Shown here: positions 7,223-12,735 of the stretch, piece by piece
Layout: every line of letters begins with the position of its first letter
Position numbering within the stretch: the first letter of the stretch is position 1
Position numbers and translations under genes: made by a program
DNA from: Pelagophyceae sp. CCMP2097
Taxonomy: Eukaryota; Sar; Pelagophyceae
DNA: 12,735 nucleotides
Direction of reading: 5' to 3'
NCBI GenBank assembly: GCA_026770575.1
Contig: MU657835.1
Coordinates: 11,254-23,988 of the forward strand
The notes under the pieces: model-generated
Told to the model about the DNA's origin: nothing
Database searches by the model: none
The model's input: the letters and a program-made list of their open reading frames with translations, nothing else

Positions 7223-7757
7223 GGCGTTGGTACCTTTTTGCCAAAGCCCGGCGGGGGAACGGGGCTTGGAAGGTGTCAGTCCCGGGCGGACGCGGCCCGA
7301 GTGATTCTGCGGCATGGATGGAGTTGCATGGCTTCGTGCCACCATCGTCTGGCGCTTCGAGTCGATCCTCGGCTGTAGAGTGCCGAACGCCGACGTCCGC
7401 CTGGTCTTGGACGGCGTTATCGTATCCTGGGCGGTCGCGGCTCCATGCGCATCGATTGCCACAGGTATCCATCGCGCCGACGCGGTGGGCTGCGAGGCGG
7501 CTTGGGCGGCTCGGAAGCGTGGTCGCATGCTCTAACAAGGCAGACCGTCGCGCGCCTCTTCGATTCCAGACAGAAGCGTCAGACGACGGACATGTCGGAC
7601 GGGTGCTTGGACCGACGCAGTAGGTTGCGACGAGGCGTGGGTTCGCACGGTAGGCGGCAACCCAGTCCCTCGGAAGGGCGGGCCGAGCCCGGTCGGACAA
7701 CTCTCGAGACCGCGCCTGAAATGGGCGGGGCTAGTGACAAATCAAACCTTTACTGCC
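7223..7757. other. Convergent intergenic region
   Basis: These 535 bp separate the 3' ends of the coiled-coil gene (+) and the kinase gene (-), so they should contain both 3' UTRs and polyadenylation regions. A 73-codon frame at 7314-7535 (+) starts with ATG (MDGVAWLRATIVWRF...) but has no domain, signal or homologue I recognise, and other frames here are equally long. I do not call a gene. Confidence 0.5.
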
Positions 7758-10155
7758 TCAGGCGACGCCGGGGGGAACGCCGGCGCCGGGGGGGATGCCG
7801 GGGGGCCGGCGGTGGACGATTCGGACGTGGACGTCGTCGGTCAGCGCGGCGCGCGGCGGCAGCGGTGGGCGCGGCGCCAGCCAAACGGCGCGCGGCTCAA
7901 CGAGGTCCGTCGGATGCGCGGCGAGCGGCTCGACTTCGTGCGGCGGTAGGCGCGGCTCGTCCTCCTGGGCCTCTGGGCCGATGGGGAGCATGGTCGGCGT
8001 CGTCTCGGCGAGCGCGTTCTTCGAGACGAGGTGGCCCGCGAGGGCGAGTTTAAGCGCGGCGAAGCGTGGGCGGTCGAGCGGCTCGTGGGCCCAGCAGGCC
8101 CGCATCAAGGGCCGCAGCTCTGCGGGCAGCGCGGCGGGCACCACCGGCCGCAAGCCGTCGTCGGCCACCGCGCGCATGAGTCCCTTCTCCAGGGCCTCTG
8201 TGGACTTTCGCGGGTGCTCGCGGCGCCAGTAGTGGTACGGATCGCCATTCGGCGCGAACATGGCCGCGAGCACGACGCCAAAGGCGTAGACGTCAATCTT
8301 CGACATGACTTCAAAGCCGCCATCTAAAGCCAGGGCCGCCTCGTCGATGGACTGCCGGATCAGCTCCGGGGCGGCGTACGCGGGCGTGCCGACGAGCGTC
8401 TGAGATTGCGACGATCCGCGCTGAGACACACCAAAGTCCGAGACGCGTGTGGAGAGGTCCTGGTTCAGCAGGATGTTGCCCGGCTTCAAGTCGCGGTGCA
8501 GCACGCGCTCCGTGTGCAAATAATCCAACGCTAGCGCCACCTCGCGCGCGATCTTGAGGCGGTGCAGCACCGAGAGTCGCGGCATGGCCTGCGCGCCGCC
8601 GCCGCGGAGCTGCGCGCCGTCGTCTGCGGCGGAGTCGCGCGCCGGGGCGCGCAGGATGACGTCTAGGGCGTAGGGGCAGAACTCGGTGACGATGTAGACG
8701 TAGACGTCGCGCCGCGCAATGCCGAAAAACGTCAGCACGTGCGGGTGCTTCAACTGGTGCAGCAGAGTCACCTCGCGCGAGAATTCGGACAAGTTCGTCG
8801 GGTCGAGGAAGGACGAGTACAACTGCTTGATGGCCACGGTGGCGCCCAAGTACTCGCCGCGCCAGACGTGGCCCGCGCTACCGGCGCCAATCTTGGCCAC
8901 GATGCGGAGGCGCTCGTGGTCCAGCTCCCAGCGCTCGAGGACGCCGAAGCGCTTCGTCAGCCGCGGGCTCGACGGCTCGCGGCTCGCGGAGACTGGTCCG
9001 AAAAAGGCGGACTCGCGCCGCAGCGTCGACTTTGTCGTCACCCGCCGCGAGGAAAGATTCGCGTCAAACGACGCCTTGTGCTCGTTGGACCCGCGGCCGC
9101 CGTCGTTGACGCCGACGGCGGCGTCGTCGGGGCCGCGGACGTAGGTGTGGATCCAGGCTGCCAGGTTTGGCGCCGAAAACGGGTTCTGCAGCCCGCGCAG
9201 GTCCACAGAGTGCAAAGCGTCGTAGCCTAGGGTGGCGGTGATCACGGGACCCCCCCGAAAGCTCCTCGGATGCCGCTCGGCCATCTCCGCCGTCCCTCCC
9301 GGGTTGGCTGACTTCGAAACCGGCGCGGGTGGCTCGCGGAGGTGGTGCGCAAAGGCCACGCGCTCGCCGCGCTCCTGGACGCGGGCGGCGAGGGTGAGGC
9401 CGCAGGCGAAGATGATCATGACTCCCGCCGCCGGCGCGACGTCTCCGTAGGCGTGGCCGTGGACGCACGCGGCGAGCTGCACGGCGCGCATGAGCACGAC
9501 AAGCAGAATCCCCGGAAACGTCGCGAGGCCGAAGACGAGGACGAAGAGCGTCGTGTCGGCGGCGTAGTCGACGCCGCGGACGAACGAGTCCATGTCCGAC
9601 GCCAGCCCAAAGTCGATGGTCCGCAGCAGGCAGAGCCCGAGCACCTAATCCGGCCGCTCCCGAGAGCCCGCTTCTTCGAGGTAAGCGTTGGCGTTGGCGC
9701 ACCCAGATCTGGTAGCGCAGGGAGACCTCGTCGACGAGCTTGAGGCCCTCTGCGACGCGCAGGCCCGCCGCGGCGACGACGAACGCGGCGCCGAGCACCA
9801 TCTGCGCCGCGCTCGGCCCCTCGGCGAGGGTATACCGCAGCACCTCGTGCGCGGCGATGAAGCACCACCTGCGCGAAACGCTCGCCCCGGGGCGCGCCGA
9901 AACGTCGCCGGCGTTGTTCTGACAGACGACGGCATACGCCGAAAGGACCCACCTGCTGATCCAGATGCCGCGCTTGAACTGCGCGTGCGACCGCTTGTGG
10001 TGCACGTAGCGCTTCTCCACGCTCTCGTCGATGAAGGCGAGCGTGCACGGGCTCAGCGTGTGGAGGCCGGCAAAGGTATTCGAGGGGAACTCGGAAGCGT
10101 CCGACTGGCTCTCCAGCTCCGCCCGGCTCTCGATGCTCGCGTCCAAGTCGGGCAT
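7758..10155 (-). CDS. Polytopic membrane TKL-type protein kinase (two exons, 779 aa)
   Basis: Exon 1 (10155-9703, 151 codons) starts at the ATG encoding MPDLDAS. A 58-nt intron (9702-9645, GTGCGC...ATTAG) joins it in phase 0 to exon 2 (9644-7758, stop TGA). The N-terminal third has about four or five hydrophobic segments (near residues 63-79, 116-134, 152-167, 182-212, 220-240). A Ser/Arg-rich linker leads to a complete kinase domain: Gly loop GAGSAGHV (about 403), VAIK Lys424, C-helix Glu442, HRDLKPGN (Asp536, Asn541), DFG (Asp554), APE (about 576), DVYAFG (Asp602) and CW...RPRF (Arg676). All catalytic residues are present, so it should be active on Ser/Thr (HRDLKPGN type). The C-terminal ~75 residues are Pro-rich. 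It probably signals from a membrane with the kinase in the cytosol; no ligand-binding domain is recognised. The start is supported because the only upstream in-frame alternative is GTG. Confidence 0.92.
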
Positions 10156-10426
10156 GCCGCCCCCGGGGGGTCGCGCCGGAGCCGAGAAAATCGGGGTCGC
10201 GCGGGCGCCGCCGTGATCCCGCCGTACCACTGGGCCGTCGGAATTTTCGTTCAGCTTGCTTTTTCAGCGAAAAGTGTGTGCGAGAATTGATCCTTCGTCG
10301 ACGTGAGTCGAGGATCGGAAGCACGGGATACCCCCAGACTTGGTCCCCTCTCTCGGGTTTCAAAGGTATAGAGTTGCTGCGGCTCCGCTTGTTCCGCAGG
10401 GTGGGCGGCAAGGGTCTTTTCCCAAG
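10156..10426. promoter_or_regulatory. Divergent 271-bp promoter region
   Basis: This gap lies between the start codons of the minus-strand kinase and the plus-strand methyltransferase-like gene, so it must contain both promoters and 5' UTRs unless unseen upstream exons exist. It holds a short AT-richer core (about 10240-10290) with TTTTCG/CGAAAA arms and an imperfect hairpin at 10289-10316 (GATCC..TCGAC-GTGA-GTCGA-GGATC). No TATA box is clear. Shared regulation of the two genes is inferred from the head-to-head layout. Confidence 0.5.
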
Positions 10427-12423
10427 ATGGTCGCGGCGCCTCGGAGCCGGACGCGCCTCCTCACGGCCCTCGGCTCGGCGCTATTCTGCGGCGCGCAGGG
10501 CTACGGCATCGCCATCTATTCGCCGCTGGACGGGTCGGCGCACGAGGCGCGCGAGGTGCCGCTGCGCGTCGGCGCGACCATACCCGACGACGCCGCCATC
10601 GCCGACTGCACGCTCTGCATCAGTGCGCTGACCGCCGCGCCGCCGCGGCTGGATAAAAATCCTAGGCCTCGACGTCTTCGAGGGGGCCGACGGCGGGCCT
10701 CGAGGGGCCCCGGGAGGCGAACTGAGCTGCCTACCGTGCGTCCTTGCCGCGACTCGTCGATGCGCCCCCGAGAGCCGGCAGAGGCGCCCCGCGCGGCGCG
10801 CGCGGACGCCGCCGGCCAGGCTCGAGGCCATGGCGACGGAGGAGGTGGTGTTGCGCGAGCTGCTACCGGGTTCGCGAAGACTGCTCCTCGAGCTCAAAGT
10901 GGACGGCGCCGTCGTCGCGCAGAGCCGGTCGACCTTCGTCGTCGGCGGCCAAGGGGCGGTGCGTCCCGGGACGGCGGGCCCCGCGCGCGCTCGCGCAGGA
11001 GGCCTTTCGAGCCCGTCAGGGCCTGTCCGGGGCGTACCGAGTGCGGCACCAGGTCGACATCACCGCGGCAGTCGCGAGCTGGAACGGCACACGGGCCGGG
11101 CAGAGTGGTCATCAAGGAGACCAGCGTCCATGTCGCGTCGTCGCGAGGTTGCCTCATCTGTGCCCCTCTAGCCGACGGCTCGACGGTGACGCGCGCCGCC
11201 TACTTTGGAGCCGTGTGCGCCACGGCGTCCCGCGCCGCCGACGGCGCCGCAGCCACGCTGCACCGGCGCCGCCGTACCTCGGAGCGTAGGTATGAGACTG
11301 AGTATTGGTCCGCGCGAGGCACGATGCGGGATACGCCGCGGTGCGCCCGTTTCGGTGGCGCGTTCCCGGCGCGCCGGACTCTGCGCCGCGCAGCTCCGGG
11401 CCCGGCTCGACGATCGACGCGGCGGCGAACGCGCGCGCGACGCTCGAGATGCGAGTTTCGCCGCGCGCCTGGGCGGCCGGCGGGAGTCGGACGCGCACTT
11501 GCGGGCGTTGGACGCTGTGTCTAGGCTGGCGCGCGAGCTCGAACTCGAAGTCATCGTCGACGTGCCCTGCGGCGACGTGCACTGGATGCGCCACGTGGAC
11601 CTGCCGGCGCGCACGGCCTACGTCGGCGCCGACATCGTTTCCGACGTCATCGAGTCGAACCGGAAAGCGTGGTGCGCCGTTTGAGTCGTTTCCGTAGAAC
11701 GTCGCTGCACGGGCGAGGGCCCTCCACGGATACGCGCGCGCGCCTGGCAGGAAACACGCAGGCCGCAAGCGCGCTTCCTCCAGCTCGACGTCGTCAACAA
11801 AGGCGCGCCGGCCGTGCTCCGCGCCGAGCTCGCGCCCTTTGGCCCGCGTGCGTCTCCTCGCCGGCCTGCGGACAGACACACGCGGGCCGCGGACCTCAAG
11901 AGGGGCCTCTCGCACGCGCCCCGCGAGGCCCCTTGCGAGGCAAGCCCCGCGAGGCTCGCCCCTCGACCGTCGGCGCGGGGTGTCCCAATTCGAGCCAGCC
12001 GGAACAGGCTCGCTGATCAACTGCCGGCACCTGCTCTTCCACCTCTCCCCGGCCGACGCGTCGCTCGCGCTGGCGCACGTGCGTGCTCGATGGCGCACTT
12101 GCCCCGTGGCTCTGAGTCGCTTCGTCGTGGCCCCGTCGTCGTCTTTGCGCCGTCGCGGCGACCGCTTTTGACCGCAGATGACGGCGGCCGGCGCTGGCTG
12201 GCTGCTCACGTCGACGTACGTCCGCGCCGACGACCTGGCGGCGCTCGGCAGGGCCGGGTACATCCTCGCGAGCGGCCACCGCGTGAACCTGCTCAAGCCG
12301 CCGTTTTGTGCGCGAGACCCGGTGCGGCTCTACCTCGATTCCGGCAGGGACCAGTACCTCGGCCTCTGGGACCTTTCCCAGGGCCCGCTCCTCGGCGACT
12401 GCGACGCGCAAGGGACCGACTAA
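10427..12423 (+). CDS. Secretory Ig-like / class I SAM-dependent methyltransferase (about ten exons)
   Basis: The coding sequence is spread over all three frames but joins through short GTGCGY introns. Proposed exons: 10427-10622, 10666-10735, 10820-10958, 10999-11214 (contains one unresolved frame change), 11290-11340, 11394-11454, 11487-11671, 11762-11847, 12008-12078, 12178-12423 (TAA). The N-terminus is a signal peptide or anchor (RSRTRLLTALGSALFCGAQG). An Ig-like-type region follows (IAIYSPLDGS, REVPLRV, LLPGSRRLLLELKVDGAVVA, STFVVG). The catalytic part has SGPGSTIDAA, motif I VDVPCGDVHWM, YVGADIV, FLQLDVVN, INCRHLLFHLSP, WLLTSTYV and LGLWDL, matching in order a known class I methyltransferase family. 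The substrate is unknown; with the signal peptide, ER/Golgi or extracellular glycan modification is inferred. The junction near 11030-11110 and the 32-nt intron at 11455-11486 are doubtful, so a decaying gene or a base error remains possible. Length is about 430 aa. Confidence 0.75.
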
Positions 12424-12661
12424 CAACTCCCCCGTGGGACTCGAAATGGACCAAAAGCGAAGCGCCATGCTGGCACCACTAGAGCGCCGCCGAGGACGTG
12501 GGTTGGCACGAGTCGTCGGACCCGGCGCGTCCGAGGGCCTCGCGGCAAGTCAAAGATACAGAAGTGCACGGTGCCGCGGATCGGCGCGTAACCGCCACCC
12601 AAAAATCTAATAATTCTGACACTCTCATTTCCTTTAAAGCTGAAAGTTATCTAAATTTTTC
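12424..12661. other. Non-coding tail after the methyltransferase gene
   Basis: GC-rich up to about 12600, then AT-rich (12601-12661). It should include the 3' UTR of the upstream gene. I see no gene, and no frame has protein character. Confidence 0.5.
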
Positions 12662-12724
12662 AGGACCCGAAGGGTCCTTGCCGTTTATTCAACGTCAGTT
12701 TACGGCAAGGGCCCTTCGGGTCCT
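12662..12724. repeat. 23-bp-stem hairpin with nested palindromes
   Basis: Arm 12662-12684 (A, then GGACCCGAAGGGTCC, then TTGCCGT) pairs with 12702-12724 around a 17-base loop, with a single mismatch that becomes a G-U pair in RNA. Each arm is itself near-palindromic (GGACCC-GAA-GGGTCC), so a cruciform or two small hairpins are also possible. It sits about 240 bases after the methyltransferase stop, at the edge of an AT-rich patch. It could be an RNA 3'-end structure or the end of a foldback element; the window stops 11 bases later. Confidence 0.8.
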
Positions 12725-12735
12725 TTGATTGAAGG

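Noticed and set aside
7314..7535. 73-codon ATG-initiated frame between two convergent genes
   Set aside because: No domain, signal or compositional support; similar-length frames occur on both strands there.
9064..10230. Continuous 388-codon minus-strand frame running through the kinase intron
   Set aside because: Beyond residue ~176 it turns into Arg/Pro/His low-complexity sequence. Splicing out 58 nt at 9645-9702 switches to the frame with membrane segments and the kinase domain.
1..12735. tRNA, rRNA or snRNA genes
   Set aside because: No paired A- and B-box-like sequences or cloverleaf were found by eye; isolated GTTCGA-like strings (for example near 3000 and 3618) have no matching stems. 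A tRNA/Rfam scan would settle it.

Overview
The window reads as nuclear DNA of a photosynthetic stramenopile, most likely a GC-rich pelagophyte-type alga. Three things point there. (1) A reconstructed gene at 2067-2872 starts with a signal peptide ending AGA|F, the A-x-A-F motif of heterokont secondary-plastid targeting. (2) The long genes are eukaryotic in type (a multi-membrane-span TKL protein kinase, a zinc-cluster/coiled-coil protein, a secretory methyltransferase) and are interrupted by very short, GC-rich, frame-correct introns that nearly all begin GTGCGY. (3) There are no operons or Shine-Dalgarno-type layouts, and genes are separated by 0.25-1.7 kb of non-coding DNA. No database search was possible, so the species is inference.

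Layout. 1-318: 3' end of a coiled-coil gene (+). 319-2066: a non-coding repeat island holding two ~433-bp AT-rich miniature transposons (662-1094 and 1313-1746). They are about 98% identical, in opposite orientation, and each has its own perfect 8-bp target-site duplication. They sit inside an outer 38-bp inverted repeat and an 18-bp direct repeat. 2067-2872: five-exon gene for a 169-aa plastid-targeted protein with one membrane span (+). 2873-3991: non-coding DNA with a 23-bp inverted repeat 540 bp apart and a 13-bp stem. 3992-7222: two-exon gene for a ~1044-aa protein with a coding minisatellite, a four-cysteine zinc cluster, a long coiled coil and a helical C-terminal domain (+). 7223-7757: convergent intergenic gap. 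7758-10155: two-exon gene for a 779-aa polytopic TKL kinase (-). 10156-10426: divergent, probably bidirectional promoter. 10427-12423: gene of about ten exons for a signal-peptide, Ig-like-type and class I SAM methyltransferase protein (+). 12424-12735: non-coding, ending in a 23-bp-stem hairpin.

Links between genes: the kinase and the methyltransferase share a 271-bp head-to-head promoter and may be co-expressed. No pathway linking all the genes is visible. The main results are splice models that rescue three genes fragmented over several reading frames, and the description of a non-autonomous hAT-like element pair that forms a large natural palindrome.
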